Shown: positions 1 to 14,277, counted from the first letter of the stretch. The stretch is 64,000 bases of DNA from Albifimbria verrucaria (GCA_020081605.1 JAHREC010000013.1:62001-126000); one strand, 5' to 3'. Notes: generated by a model from the letters alone, not told the origin. A program made the numbers and translations.

Positions 1-979
1 GGACCGGACTTAATTTAAGAAGTAAATAGATTATTTAACTTTATTAATAACTATAAGCTAATACTATAGATATATCTTAAAATCTTATTTAAGGACTTTT
101 AGGAATCGGAGTATCTTCTTATTTATTAGAAATATAAAGGATTAAGATATTTTTATTTAAGATTATTATATTATAGAATTAAAGAAATATAATTAATATA
201 AAACTTAAAGAATATAAAATAAATATTATATATTATATATAGATTATAATATTAAATACTTTTTATAATAAATAAATTTATTATATATTAAATAATAAAT
301 ATAGTATAAATAAAATTAGATTATTATTTTTAAATAAATAATAAAATTTATTTTAATTTAAAATAATATATATTTATATTATTAATTAAATTAAATTACT
401 CTTTAAAGAATTTATTTAATAAATAATTTAATAATTATATATTATTAATAATTAATAATTTTCTTAATTAATAAATTAAAGAAAAGTTTTATTTATATAT
501 TTTTATTTTTTATTAATTAAAGAAAATAAAATAATTTCTAATTATTTTATAAATTATATAAAATTAAATAGTTATTATTTACTTCTTTATATTTAATTTA
601 ATATTTTTATACTTAATTAATTATTTCTATAATTAATTAAATATTTTATTTTTATTATTTTTATTTAATTTATTATTTAATTAATTCTTTTAAATTTATT
701 TATTTTTATTTTATTACTTTATATAATATATATATAATTATCTATAATATAAGCTTCTATAATAATAATAACTAATTAAAGAGTAAATTATATAATTTTT
801 AATTATTTTATAAATTTAGATTAAATTAAATTATTTAATTTTAAATTTTATATTTATATAGATTATAATATTATTAAAGCTTTTAATACTTTATAGAACT
901 AAGCTTTTTATTATAGCTAAATATAAATAATATTAATAGCTAAGCCTATTAATAATAAGGCTTTTCTAAAGTATAAAGG
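1..979. repeat. AT-saturated RIPed repeat with an older LTR relic (about 264-870)
   Basis: The stretch is almost only A and T and has no open frame. From about 264 to 870 it can be aligned by eye with the LTRs at 980-1563 and 8472-9053: it has the same start (TATAATAA), the same central AATTAAATTAAATTA segment and the same end (TATAGATTATAATA). It is therefore a third, more decayed LTR copy. A similar LTR-like end also occurs near 242-251, so several insertions are stacked here. I see no target duplication around this copy. The 871-974 spacer holds nothing recognisable. Confidence 0.7.
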
Positions 980-1563
980 TATAATAATCGAGGGTTATTC
1001 TATACTATAAAATAAATATAAAATAAGTAAAATTAAGGTTATTTATCCTTAAATAAATAAATAAGGCTTATTTTAACTTAAAATAATATATATATAAATT
1101 ATTAATTAAATTAAATTATTCTTTAAGGAACTTAATTAAAAAATAGCTTAATAATTATATATTATTAATAGCTAATAGTCTTTTAATTAATAACCAGGAG
1201 AAGACTCCTATTTATATACTTATAATTTTATATATTTTTATATAAGGTAGCCTAGAGTATTTAGTATTATTATACTCTAGTATTTTATTATATAGTATAC
1301 TATAATACTCCTTTCTTTTATTAAATCTTATTTATTCTTTTTATAGTATTTTCTTAGTTTATATTTTATTATACTAAATAATTATTTTATTTTTTTTATT
1401 CTTAATTAAATAAACTTCTATATATAATTTATTATAATATAAGCTATTATACTATTTATATTATAAAGATAAGTATAATATATAATTATACTTAATTATT
1501 CTATAGGCTTAGATTAATCTATTCTAATATATTTTAAATATTATATTAATATAGATTATAATA
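980..1563. repeat. Left LTR of the RIPed retrotransposon
   Basis: It is a direct repeat of 8472-9053. It starts TATAATAATCG, probably a RIPed form of a TGTAACGATCG-like end, and finishes GATTATAATA, probably a RIPed form of GGTCGTAACA, as seen in the less mutated copy ending at 39839. Differences between the two LTRs are nearly all G/A or C/T. The bases just outside are AAAGG. Confidence 0.85.
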
Positions 1564-4500
1564 TAATACTCCCTTCCTATAGCTAAGTTCTCTAGGCTAG
1601 GGTTATTATATAAGGTTATTTATTATTTATTTTATTAATAAATTAATTTACTTCTTTTTATTTTCTTATAATATTAATATTATATTTAATAGGATTTTAT
1701 ATTTAAAATATTAATTAAATTATATAAATATTATTATTATTAATTTTAAAGGTTTATTTATTATATTTTATTCTTATTATTTTAAATAAAAAAAATATAT
1801 TATATAAATATAAAATCTAATTATTATTCTTATTATATATATATAAATAAAAAGTATAATAGTTTTTCCTTAATAATAAATTATAAATTTTTAACCTTTA
1901 GTATATTTATATTATTATTTATTTCTTAAGGTAATTATTTAGAATTTAAATACTTAATATTAAATTAAATAGAATATTACTTTTATTAAAATAAAGCTTT
2001 AATTATTAATTTCCTATTTAATCTCCTTTTATTATTAATAGGATACTTTTTATAAATAGGATATTATATTATTTTCCTTTAGTATCTTAGAGATTAAGGA
2101 AATAAATAGTATTTATTCTTAGAAGAAGGCTTTAATATTAAAAATATAGTAGGTAGTTAGTAAGTTATAAATAAAGGATACTTTTAAGGTTATTAATTAG
2201 GATATTATTAATAATAATCTTAATTTTTTAAAGCCTTTTTTTTAAAACTTTTATAATTTAATTTTAATATTAAATATATTTTCTAGGGTTTTTATATATT
2301 TTTATTATTATTATACTCTTTTTATTTAATAAAATAATATTCTTTATTTTTATTATTAATTTTATATTCTAGAATTTTCTTAATTTTATATTCTAATTTA
2401 ATTAAAAGAACTTTAATACCTTCTTTAATAGATTCTCTATTTAATACTTTTTTAATAATATAATATAAAAAATATTATATATTTTTATTATTTCTAGAAA
2501 TTTAATTTTATAATTAATATTTAAGATTTTTTATAGTATAAAGAATAGTTTTAATTTTTATAGTTTAATTTATTATTAGGTTTTATAGTTTTAATATTTA
2601 TATAATATATATAAACTATATTTTCTTTTTAAAAAGTTAATTATTTTAATCTTTTTTATTATAAAATATTTTTATTCTTTATTATATAAATAAAATTTCC
2701 TTATATAGTATATTATATAATTCTTTTATTTTTTCTACTTTAATTATTCCTTTTTATATTCTAATTTTAATAATAATTTTTTATTAAATAGTAATTTAAA
2801 TTCTTTATTTATATAATATAATATTTATTTTATAATTTTTAATTTATTTAAATTATATATAATTTATATAATTAATAATTATTTTATTTAATTATTTTAT
2901 TTATAGTTTATAAAATATTATAAATATTATTTTAATATTTAATTTATTCTTTTATTTATTTATCTATTTATAGATAATAAGTAATATTAAGCTTATTTTT
3001 TATTCTTAATTATACTATTAATTCTTATTAAAATTTTAAAGTAAATATTAATTCTTTATTAAAAATAATTTTATTTAATAATCTATTCTAAGATATTATA
3101 TATTTAAGGAAATAATATACTATATTTTTAGTATTTATTACTTTATTATATAGAATAAAGTATATAAATTTTATAAGTTTATTTATAATAATAAAAATAT
3201 TATTATAGTTATTTTTATTCTTAATTCTCTTAATTTAAGTAATTTTATTATAAAATCCTATAAAATTAATTCCTATAAATACTTTAATATTAATAATAGT
3301 TTTAAGTATTTATATAGTTTATATTATATTAACTTAGCTTTATTATATATATTATAGTTTTTAATATATTCTTTTATATATTATTATAATTTTAATATAT
3401 TATAAAACTTATTAATTTATTTATAAGTTTTCCTTATTCTTAGATATTTTATTAAAAAATAATTATAATATTTTTATATAATTATTATTATTACTTTATT
3501 AAATATTTATACCTTTCTTTTCTATTTATAAATAAGGTTATTAATTCTTTTTATATTAATTATATTTTTTAGTTTTATAGTTTATATTTATATATTTATA
3601 ATATTATTTATTAATTTTCTTTTAATTCTTTAATATATATATAATTAAACTTTTATTTTTAAATTATTTTATTTTTTAAGTTAATAATAAAGATTTATAT
3701 AATTACTATAAGTATTTTCTATTTATATTCTAATTTTTAGCTTAGTATATTAACTTTACTATTTTCTAATCCTTTTTAATAAATAATTTTATAGTTAAAT
3801 AAGCTTAATATTTTTATATACTTTATTTATTATATACTTAGGGTTTATATTATTATAAAATAGAAAATATTTTTATAGTTTATATAAACTTTAACTTTAT
3901 ATTTATTTCCTATAAGATAATATTAAAATTCTTTAAAACTTTTAATAATTATTATAAACTCTTTATTATAAATAGAATAATATAATAATAATTTATTAAG
4001 TTTTTTTAATTAAAATATAATAGAATATAATATTCCTTTTTATTATATTATTTTATTATTACTCTTAATATAAAATTTAATATATTTATTTTTAGTTTTA
4101 TTAATAGTTTTAGATTAAATATTATTAAGACTAGTTTTAATAGTATATACTATTTAATTTATTTAAAGGCTTATTTTTCTTCCTTTTTAAATTTAAAATC
4201 TTTATTTTTTTAATTAAATTTATAAAAGGTTTAATAATTTTTCTAAAATCTTTAATAAATTATTAATAATAATTAATAAATCTAAGGAAATTTTATATAT
4301 TCTTAATATTTTTAAGTATTTTTTACTTTAATATTATTATAATTTTTTCTTTTTTATTTAGATTTTATTTAATTTAATTATATATTTAAGGAAGTTTATT
4401 TTTTATATATAAAATTTACTTTTATTAAATTTAATTAATAATTTAATATTTTATAATATTTAAAGAATTTAATATATATATTTTTTATATTTTATTTTAT

Positions 4501-7500
4501 TTTTAAAGAATATTAAAATATTATTAAAATATATTATAATAAACTTATTAATATAATCTTATAAAATATAATTAATTATTTATTAAAATATTATTAATAT
4601 ATTAATAAATTTAAAGGGTATTATAAGGTATTTAAATAGTTTAAATTTTATTTAAAAAATAATTTATTATTTTTTTTTTTTTATTTAAATTAAATTATAA
4701 GCTTTCTTTAGGTTTAAAGCTATAAATTAATTTTTTTATATAAATAGTTTTTTATTTTTATAATTAATAATAATAATATTTAATTTTTAATAATAATTAT
4801 ATTTAATTATTTATAGTTTATTATTAATTTAAGTTTTTATTTTTTTTTAATATAAATATTATAGAGTATTTTATTAAGGATTTTAAGGGTTAAATATATT
4901 CCTTCTAAAGGTTTTTATTAAAATAAGCCTTAAATTCCTTAAGTTTCTTAATATTAAGATTATATATTTTTAAAAAATATATTTTCTTTTTAATAATAAT
5001 TTATATTTTATAGTTTTATTTTATATATTCTAATAATCCTATTTTAAATTCTTCTTAAAATAGCTTTTTATATTTTTTATATTTTTAGGGATATTCTTTA
5101 GCTATTTCTTTTTCTAGGATTAAGGGTCTTTTTTTAATTAAATAGATTCTTAGCTATTTATATTATTTTTACTTTTAATAAATTTAAATAATATTTTTTT
5201 ATTATTATTTTTTTATTTTATTTATATTTTATTCTAAATTATATTAATTTTTAATTTAATATAATATTCTTTATTTAATATTTTTATTTATTTTTATAAT
5301 ATTATTTTTACTTTAATAATAAATTACTTTAAATATTTAATTTTAATTAAATCTTTAATAATTTTATTAATTATCTTTTAATTAAAATAATCTAGCTTAT
5401 AATAAAATTAATTAATAAATTTTTTAATATAATTATAATTACCTTAGAAGAATATAAATTAATTTTAATTTAATAATATTAAAATTAATATTTATTTTTA
5501 TATTTATATAAACTATTTTTAATATTTATATTTATTTATTAATATTTTTATTATTATAGAATAAGGGGTTTTTTTATAATTTATAATTAAATAAGGTTTT
5601 TTTTTTTTTTATAAAAATTATAATTAATTTATAATTCTATAATTAATAAAGTTATTTATTATATTTATATTTATCTTAATAATTAATTTTTTTTTATAAT
5701 TTTAATTTTAATAATATATTTTTTATAGATTATTTTTTTAATAATTTTTTTATTATATTTAAAGTTTAAGATTTTTTATTATTCTTTAATAATAATACTT
5801 AAATATATTTTATTTATATTTTATTAATTATTTATTATCCTAGTTTTTTTCTTTAATATTATATATATATTTATAATATATAATATCTAGGATATAATAT
5901 ATTTTATATTTATTTTAATATTTTTATAGAATAATATTTATTATAAAATTATAATATATTTAGAGTATTTTCTTTTTTTTTTCTATAATATAAATAATAA
6001 AGGCTAAGATATATATAATTAGCTTTTATAATATATTCTTTTTTAGTTTTTATCCTTAAAATATAGAATATAATTTAAATTCTAAAATCTTTTTAATTCT
6101 TTATTAAGGTTAAGGATATAAAGATTATTTTTATTCTTTTTATTCTTTATTTTTTATAATTTTATTATATTAAGATTATTTTAGTTTCTTTAAAACCTTT
6201 TTTTTAAAATTAATTTTATTTTTTAGTTTTTTATATTATTTCTTAAGCTTATTTTAGCTATTATTATCTTAAGCTTTTTATAAATTAAAATAGGTTTTTT
6301 TTATATTTTTTTTAAATATTATTAATTTTTAATCTTTATAGCTTAAGTATATACTATTTTATTTTATAGATAATTAAGGAGATTATTTTTATTTTTATTA
6401 ATATTTTTTTAATAGTTTTTATTTTATATTTATTTTTTTATTTTATATATTAATTTTTTTATAAATTTATAAATATTATTAAATATTATTTAAATATAAA
6501 ATTATTTAATTTTTTATTATAATAAATTTTATAATATATTCTTTAATATTATTTTATAGTTTATTTTTATTTAAGTATTTATAAGGGTATTCTATATTAA
6601 ATATAAATAATATAATTTTAAGCTTAGAGTAGTTTTTATATATAAAGAATATTATAAGTTTTTTTATTTTATATAGTTTAATTATTTATTATTCTTTTAT
6701 TTAAATTAAAAATATATTATTTTTTATTTTAGCTTTTAGGTATAGAAGATATTTATATTATAGATATAAAATTTAATTAATAATATAATAAAAAGGATTA
6801 TAAAAGTATATATAAATATTATTATTATTCTTTATTTTAAATTATTATTTTATATTTTTTAAAGTTTTAAATATAAATATTATTTAAATTTATATTTTTT
6901 TTTTATTATTTTAATTAGTTTATAATAAATATTTATAAAGTTAATTTTTATTAATCTATTTAAAAAATAATTATTTTTAAATTATAGTTTTTTTATTTAA
7001 CCTTAGCTTTTTTAAAAATAATTATTATTTTATTTTTATTTAATTAAATTATAAATAAATACTTTTTAAATTATTATAATTTAAATTAGATTTTATATTT
7101 AGTTTATTTTAATTATTTAAATTATCTTTATTATCTTTAATAATATATAAATTTAGCTTTTATTCTATTAATCTAGGTTTAGTTTCTATAAAGGTTTTAT
7201 ATTATTTATAATATCCTTTTAGGCTTTAAGGGTTTTATAAGGTTTCTTTAATTATATTATTATACCCTTATATATTATAAATATTAAAGGTATTAAATTA
7301 ATTTAAAGAGTTATTTTATAGCTTTTAAGGTTATATATTAAGTATCTTAATTTTAATAAAGGATTAAGTATTAAGCTTAGATAATTTATAATATACTAAA
7401 GTTAGTATATTTAAATATTATTTAGGATTTATTAAATTAAGGTAGTATTTATTTTTTTAATTAGCCTAAATTTATTTTTCTTATTTTTTTCTTAAATAAA

Positions 7501-8471
7501 TAATAATTTTATATATAATAGCCCTTTTATTATAATTATAATAAAAGAAATCTTTTTAGGTTTTTTTATTATTAATTTTCTAAATAATCTTAAATTCTAT
7601 AGGCTTTATATAAATTCTATAAAATATTCCTCTTTATTAATTCTTTTTTTTTAATTATAAAGATTTATAGTTTTTATTCTTTTATATTAAAATTTTTAAT
7701 AATATAAATAATTATTAATTTTAATAATTATAATAATATATTTAATTAATATTTTTAATTATTCTATTTTATATAATTTATTTTTAATATTTTCTTTAAA
7801 TTTATTATAAAATAGATTTATAAAAATATTATTATTCTATTTAAGGAATAATATTTAGTATTTAAGATTAAAAATATAAATTAATATTAAATAAATTTAA
7901 TAAATTTTTTAATTTTTTATTCTATCTTTTTTTCTTATCTATAGCTTTAAACTATTTATATATAGCCTTTTTAAAATATATATAATTATTAAAAATATTA
8001 TTAATTTTATTATTATATTTAATAAATATTAAATATTTATAATAATCTTCTATAATAAGATTAAATGAAAAAGCTATTTTTCCTTTAAACTATTTATATA
8101 TAATAAATACTTTATTTTTATATTAATTAAAAAGCTTAAAAATAAATAAAATATATTTAATATTAAACTAAGAATATTTTAATTTTATTAATATTTTTAT
8201 TAAATTTATTTAATAAGCTTAGCTTTAATAAGGCTTTTAGCTTTATAATAAATTAATTTTAAAATATATTAATTTTAGCTTAAAATATTTTAAACTAAGC
8301 TTAATAATTAAATAAAGTATAAATTAATATTAATTTATTATTATTTATAATAAATAACTAAGGTTATAATAATTAAGGTTATTTAGCTTAGCCTTAGATA
8401 TTTTTTAATTAATTATTATAATTATTATTTTAAATAATAAATAATATTATTTAGAATAAAAGCTATTAATA

Positions 8472-9053
8472 TATAATAATTAGGGATTATTTTATATTAT
8501 AAAATAAATATAAAATAAATAAAATTAAGATTATTTATCCTTAAATAAATAAATAAAGCTTATTTTAATTTAAAATAATATATATATAAATTATTAATTA
8601 AATTAAATTACTCTTTAAAGAACTTAATTAAAAAATAGCTTAATAATTATATATTATTAATAATTAATAATCTTTTAATTAATAATTAAAAAAAACTCTT
8701 ATTTATATATTTATAATTTTATATATTTTTATATAAAATAGCTTAAAATATTTAATATTATTATACTTTAATACTTTATTATATAATATACTATAATACT
8801 CTTTTCTTTTATTAAGTTTTATTTATTTTTTTTATAATATCTTCTTAGTTTATATTTTATTATACTAAATAATTATCTTATCTTTTTATCCTTAATTAAA
8901 TAAACTTTTATATATAATTTATTATAGTATAAGCTACTATACTATCTATATTATAAAGGTAGGTATAATATATAATTATACTTAATTATCCTATAGGCTT
9001 AGGTTAGTTTATTCTAATATATTTCAGGTATTATATTAGTATAGATTATAATA
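8472..9053. repeat. Right LTR of the RIPed retrotransposon
   Basis: It matches 980-1563 over its whole length with transition differences. It is followed directly by AAAGG (9054-9058), the copy of the target duplication also found at 975-979. Its last 60 bases keep a few G and C positions (for example TTTCAGG near 9024), which let it be aligned to the un-RIPed relative at 39.6-39.84 kb. Confidence 0.85.
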
Positions 9054-9058
9054 AAAGG

Positions 9059-10069
9059 CTTTAGAAAGCTTATAAGTATATAAAGCTAAGGGAGGGTTAT
9101 TTAATATTTAATATAGCTCTTTATAAAAAGTTTAAATACTAGGAGTTTTATTATTAGCTAATCTACTAACTAGCTAATATTATTATTTTTTCCCGGTTTT
9201 AATTAGATCAGATCTATATTCATTATATAGATGTCCCCTCGCATATTTAATAAAATATATCATTCGGGTCCTATGACTCACCACGAAGAGAGCATGATTC
9301 GGACTGCCGCGGATACCTGAGAGCCGAGTTATTTTAGTGGCATCCTTTCCGGCTAATAGCCACATCCAGCCATATTGCTTGGTCAGAACAGTTCTCCTAG
9401 CTAAACACACGGCAGGTCTGTGACACCTTATCAAAAGCGGGCATAGCTCAGTTTGGGAGTTTGATATCTAGTTATTCGTGATCTTGGCAATACGACACTG
9501 GTGCCTAAATAGCATATCTATGGCCAGGGTGTACGAATTCTCGTCCTGGAGATTATTGCAGCTCCACATCTTTCCCTTGGTCCTAGTGATCCATCAATAT
9601 TAGTATTTGGTGTTACGCCCTCGCTGTGCTACCTTGCGTCGGAATCAAGGCTAGGTTAGTAAAAGTTTATAGGCCTTTATATGGATAAAAACATAACGAC
9701 AGGCGACGCCATTGAGGCTTATATCTTAATCCCTGCGCTGTCAAAATGTGCATCATGCACTTTCCGATAATCTGACCACCAATATTAATTATTGTGGAGA
9801 TTATGTTAGAATGTTGCCTGTATGATTGATCGTTATACGATTGGAACAACAGGGGTTTGGTCCTACACTCTTGGCATTGTGACAGGGGTCCATCTCCATT
9901 ATACGCGATTGCTTTCCCACTCTAGGTGTCCCATGTCGTCCATCGTTTTTATCCTTTTTCAACACAATTAACAACACCAACGACATGCATAATTTTATGG
10001 TGACTAAAAGCATAGCCAGCCTGCTTCTATTAGTGCGGCAGCCCTACCACTCTCTCAAAGCTAGACAAG
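9059..10069. other. Gene-free spacer after the RIP block
   Basis: Base composition returns to normal near 9190. The short open frames on the minus strand here (9183-10013) have no recognisable motif, poor codon character and no coherent splice sites. A tRNA-like A-box at about 9447 has no matching B-box. I see no supportable gene. Confidence 0.5.
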
Positions 10070-11274
10070 ATGAACCACGGCCCAGCAATGATCTCAATAA
10101 GCTTTTTCCTTTTGATAATTCAAGTGCGGTTTTAGAAGGGCTGGTCTAAATGATTTGCCACGAACGAAAGGCACCCTATCGCGATGGGAAGATGGCCTAG
10201 TACCTCGATCGTGCGCTGATATCCTGCAATACCCAGAGGAGAAACTCGTGGGGGCAACTGCAGTGTAGATAGTCTTACGGTTTACAACCTGACATACGCG
10301 GACTGCTCATCCCCATGGGTTCTCTGTCAATGCTCGGACGCCGCCGACGTCTTGGACGCATCTGTAACAAACTTTGGGTAGCTCTAGTTCACCCATACTA
10401 TTGGCGATGGAATCATCAAGCTGACCGTACCCGACAGTCGACTCCCCGTGGCTACTAGAGAAAATGTGCGCTCTTTGCTCTTGAGTCCAGAACATAGCTT
10501 CGATGGAGAAGGTCAAGTTTCAGGCGCGGCGCTTTCCCAGCAAGGAGACTTGATTATGTACGGAAACACGTCTAGTATCAGCGTCTTTATCCACGAGGCG
10601 GCCCATATTCTGGATCTCATGATTGGGAATAGGGTCGACATGTCTTACTCTCGTAAGTATACTAGGCCGCCTTGTATCCATAGAGATGCTAAAGATTCAT
10701 AGAACAGGAGAGATGGCGCGACGTTGTTGACGATGATACGTGTGTCATGGATAATTATTCCACGACTAGTGAGTGATCCCTGCAAATCCTCGGTACAAAT
10801 AAGCTGACCTTTGCAGGCTACACTGAAGCATTTGCCCAGACAGCCGTGTTGGTTGCTTATGAACTTAACATCGGATCATTAGACGAAGTGGCCAACTATA
10901 CATGCATGTCCAATGCTATGGATGCTGTGACGGAACAATTGGGCGATGTTCTCACATATAGAAAGAACGCTACATGCAGACCAGTGGAGAATAGGTTTGC
11001 CCCGATCGACGTGTGGTGTGTCGACGATGGTGAAGCTGGTCCATGTGGCGAGAATTGGCAGGAAGATGACGACCAGGGTGACAACCAAGGTGACAAGCAA
11101 GATATTGGTCAGGATAAGGAGCCAGATGGCGGACAAGATGAAGGACAAGGTGAACAAGGTATCCAGCAAGGGAATGAAGGCAGTCCGGAGTCTCGTGCAT
11201 CGCGGAGTGTATCTATGACAGGGCTGGCTACTATTGTTATGATAGCCGTGATTCATGTATCCGGCATAGTCTAG
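10070..11274 (+). CDS. CON-13-like secreted HExxH protein, probably GPI-anchored
   Basis: Exons that join cleanly are ~10264-10377, 10438-10652, 10703-10768 and 10817-11274, with introns of 60, 50 and 48 nt (GT..AG; CTGAC branch sites in the first and third). The product has a cysteine-bearing segment (YADCSSPWVLCQC), a HEAAH zinc-binding-type motif near 10591-10605, a GYTEAFAQ-like segment, an acidic low-complexity region rich in GQD/DQGD units, and a hydrophobic C-terminus after SRSVSMT that looks like a GPI-attachment signal. This layout recalls the fungal proteins annotated as conidiation-specific protein 13; that name is from memory of the family. The first exon is uncertain: an ATG at 10070 begins a short signal-peptide-like frame (MNHGPAMISISFFLLIIQ), but I could not join it in phase to 10264. 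Function is likely a cell-surface metallopeptidase-like role, unproven. Confidence 0.65.
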
Positions 11275-12262
11275 TTTTTTTGCCGCGCCTTGCGATCTAC
11301 TTGGCCGATTACATAGATCTCACGTGTCATTCTCCGACGATGGATATCTGCTTACCTGTCAAGGTTTGTTATAATGCAGTCACGCATTTGAGTCTATCCT
11401 CCATGTGAAGGAGGGAGAGACGGGGTTTGAGACGTTTGGACGTGTGTTATATCTTGCGGAGAAAATCTACAAGACTCCACTACCTAGCAAAGCTGAACCA
11501 GCTTAACTATCCGTCACACGCGTTCTTTTGTCAGAGGGATCCAGGTTAGCAGGGCTGGGCCTATCGAGGCTATTTGCATTTAATGGCTCTACGGCCCGGC
11601 GTTTGCGGTATAATGAGAGCTCTAAGTTCAAGGGTAGATATAAATTGCTTAATAGCGACTCTTTGGGAAATATCATCCAAGATAATCTAGTGGTATTGTG
11701 AGAGCCTTGTGCTTGAGGTTTGTTGATTACGAAGAACACGTTAGCTGTGCGAGGATTATGTATAGCACTCAGACTTGATCCAGAACGGGCAGTGGTCGAC
11801 GGTGGAGATGAACGACCGATCAAATTGGACTCTCGTAGTAATGGGCTTAATGATGACCTCCATCCCAGTTTCAGTGGAGCTTGGCATTGTGTAGAACCAC
11901 ATATTTTGTGGCATTTCTATGTCAGTGTCGAATAAAATCTATGTTTTAAGCGGAAAGCCAAACTTGGGGTTTCACATTTTGAATGGCAGATTTGGTGAGC
12001 TCCATGGTTGCCGCAGTTGCTAATCCTTGTTACGAATAATGTACATGTTAGTCGAGATGAGATATTTACGAACTATTTTCAAATATATTGCAACGATATC
12101 CTGAGTAAAGGAACGGCGTGTTAATCACGTGATTACACTGTCTTTTGGCCAGGGAAGTCTCATGCTTCGACAGCCCAGCCGCATCACCAAAAGTGTCCGA
12201 AACGTCTACCCCGCTCACTCATATTCTCCTTTTCGAACTGCCCGTCTCAAGATCCAATAAAC
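11275..12262. other. Gene-free interval
   Basis: Two overlapping open frames (11503-11823 minus, 11720-11935 plus) lie here, but neither shows a domain, signal peptide or splice structure. The last 150 bases before 12263 form the presumed promoter of the HET gene. Nothing else is recognisable. Confidence 0.4.
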
Positions 12263-14277
12263 ATGGCTCCGAAGTACTGCATAAATCTTGATATGGTCCC
12301 AAATTTGGAGCGGTTGTGGGTTGAGGAGGACATTGGGACTCTGCGGTGCTTGGAGTGTGGGCAAACTTTACCACCCGCACCCTCATTCGAACATTTCGAC
12401 TGAGCCCTCCTGATTCTGCTTTCGAGGAGCATACACGCTGCAGCGGCGTGATTCAGACTCACCTGCAGCAGGATGTTATCCTGTTTGATAGACATCTCGA
12501 GTGTCTGCATAGTGTAGAATTTTTCGCAATATCCCACGTGTGGGATCCCGAAGTCTCACTTGCCCAGCAGCTGCGCTCATCGCCCCAGCCAATCGAGGTC
12601 AGACGTGTTGCTGTAGAGAAGCCAATGCGCATCTATCATGGCCTCGAAGCCTGTGGAGCCCGCGAGGTATGGCATGATTACTTGAGTGTGCCGCAGTGGA
12701 ACTCTGTGCTTAAGGCTAGGATTTTACCCGAGATACATCGGCTATTTGGCATGGCTTATGCCACGGTTGTAGTCTTTGAAGACTTGAGCCCCAATACTGT
12801 TCATAGACTTAAATACGGCACCACATCAGAGGAGCGATTAAAAGGGCTCCTCGGCGTATGTAAAGCCAAGTGGTTTCAGCGCATGTGGACTGCCATGGAG
12901 CTTGTACGGAGTCACAAGGTCCGAATGATGACGGAAACTACCAGTTGGTCAATGGGCCAGAGGATCCTGCCTTCTTGGGACGAATACACGAGGTATGGAA
13001 CCAGGAACTGAAGAAATATCTATGGGTGCACGACCTAGAGCACAAGGCTAGATCACTGCAGCTTGAGGAAGGCACCACAATGTCGAATGACGTTCAGTCG
13101 GACATCACCAAAGGGAGGTCGTCCGCAATCCCCACAGCCGAGCAGCTACAAAAGGTTGCTCCAAACTTGATCCCATGGGAGCTTGGACCCCTGAAGGAAA
13201 TTAAGAGAATCAAGATCGCACCATTCGCCATGGCCACTGCGTTATTATCAAAACGCCGATGCCGTGACGAGCTTGATTTCCTCTATGCTTTGCGTGGTAT
13301 CATCCGAGCACCCTCTGCAATCATCGCATCAGATGTTGAATTTTCGCGAGGATTTGCGCTGGCCGCAAGAGATTGCCTCCTTGCCGGCGACTGCAGTCCC
13401 TTGATCATGACCCCGGCCATCACAATGCCCGATCCTCGCCTTCCGTCGTGGAACATGTTTCCGACCAGCTTCAACGACGTGTACACTTGGGAACTGGGGA
13501 AGAGGTTCATCCGGCATCTAATACAACAGCCGTATACTTTGAGGGAGAGATTGCTGTGTTGCACCTGGAAAGAATTGGCAGCATCAGGTCAACGCAACTA
13601 TATTTTGTGGACACCCTCACAAGTGGCCTGAGCCTGCCATGCACAGCATCTTGTCACGCACTGCTGCCTTGACCCTAGAAAACGCGGGCCCCGACATTGA
13701 TGATTTTGTATCTTCATTGAGCACACGTCTATTCGGACTACCCAAAGAGGCTAGTTTACAGCAACTTCGGCACACAGCCAGTTTTGATAAACTACAACGG
13801 CTTCTGCGCGTCAAGTATGCGACAAGTAACTACTCGTGGGATCTCGATGGAACAAGCAGCATATTCTGGCTCTCGGAAACCATAGGGTTATCATCCATGA
13901 TGGGCGATAATTCAGAAACGCCCCTAGGAGCCATGCACGGACGCTACGGAACAATACATTGCTATCCCTATGCTTACGTCTGCACGACAAAATGCGATAA
14001 CTGCTCCAAAACCTCAATGCTACGCATCGGCTCGTTTATTGCATTGGATGAGCTCGTGGACGTCGTAGCTTTTCGTATACCCGGACTGCAGTATTTGAAC
14101 AGCCTGCGAGACGGAGTCGGGATTTTGGTAAAGGATAGACGAGTGGTTGGTCGATTTATTTGGGGTGTGCCAACATGCGACTGTCGATTTCTTGAGACTG
14201 TAAGGGTGCAAATGCCAAATTTCTTACTTCCGACAGCCTATGGCAGGTTTGAAGGTGGTATTAATAAGTATAAATAA
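12263..14277 (+). CDS. HET-domain protein (heterokaryon-incompatibility type)
   Basis: The reading runs through four frames in order (2, 1, 3, 2, 1), with breaks near 12400, 12935, 13530 and 13614; each is repaired by one extra base. The combined product would be about 670 residues, normal for HET proteins. The start is the ATG at 12263 (MAPKYCINLDMV). HET landmarks follow in order: FFAISHVWDPE (the usual ALSYVWG block), EVWHDYLSVPQ (the usual IDxLCIxQ block), FGMAYATVVVFED, and WFQRMWTAMELV (the usual RxWTxQE block). A later CRDELDFLYALRGI matches the DKxYALLGL-type block beyond the HET domain. HET proteins trigger cell death after fusion of unlike hyphae or in allorecognition. No introns are needed. 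The frame breaks look like assembly errors; a genuine pseudogene is the alternative. Confidence 0.75.

Larger units (their letters stand above)
980..9053. mobile_element. Full-length RIP-inactivated LTR retrotransposon
   Basis: Two roughly 583-bp direct repeats (980-1563 and 8472-9053) bracket about 6.9 kb of AT-saturated sequence, and the whole 8.07-kb element is flanked by the same five bases, AAAGG, at 975-979 and 9054-9058. That is the structure of an LTR retrotransposon with its target-site duplication. The size fits a fungal Ty3/Gypsy-type element, but no gag or pol frame survives: stops occur every few codons in all frames, as expected after RIP turned nearly every C and G into T and A. 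The + strand of the interior is T-rich. Because gag-pol coding strands are usually A-rich, the element may lie on the minus strand, but this is inference only. The superfamily cannot be proved from the residual sequence. Confidence 0.85.

Noticed and set aside
1..300. Telomeric or centromeric sequence
   Set aside because: No TTAGGG-type repeats. The AT richness is explained by RIPed LTR elements.
9440..9520. tRNA-like segment (TAGCTCAGTTTGG resembles an A-box)
   Set aside because: No GGTTCRAAYCC B-box at a suitable distance and no cloverleaf can be drawn.
12263..14277. HET gene as a decayed pseudogene
   Set aside because: All four breaks are single-base losses in short runs, with no nonsense codon in the recovered frame, and the same pattern affects unrelated genes. 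Assembly error is the simpler explanation, though not proved.
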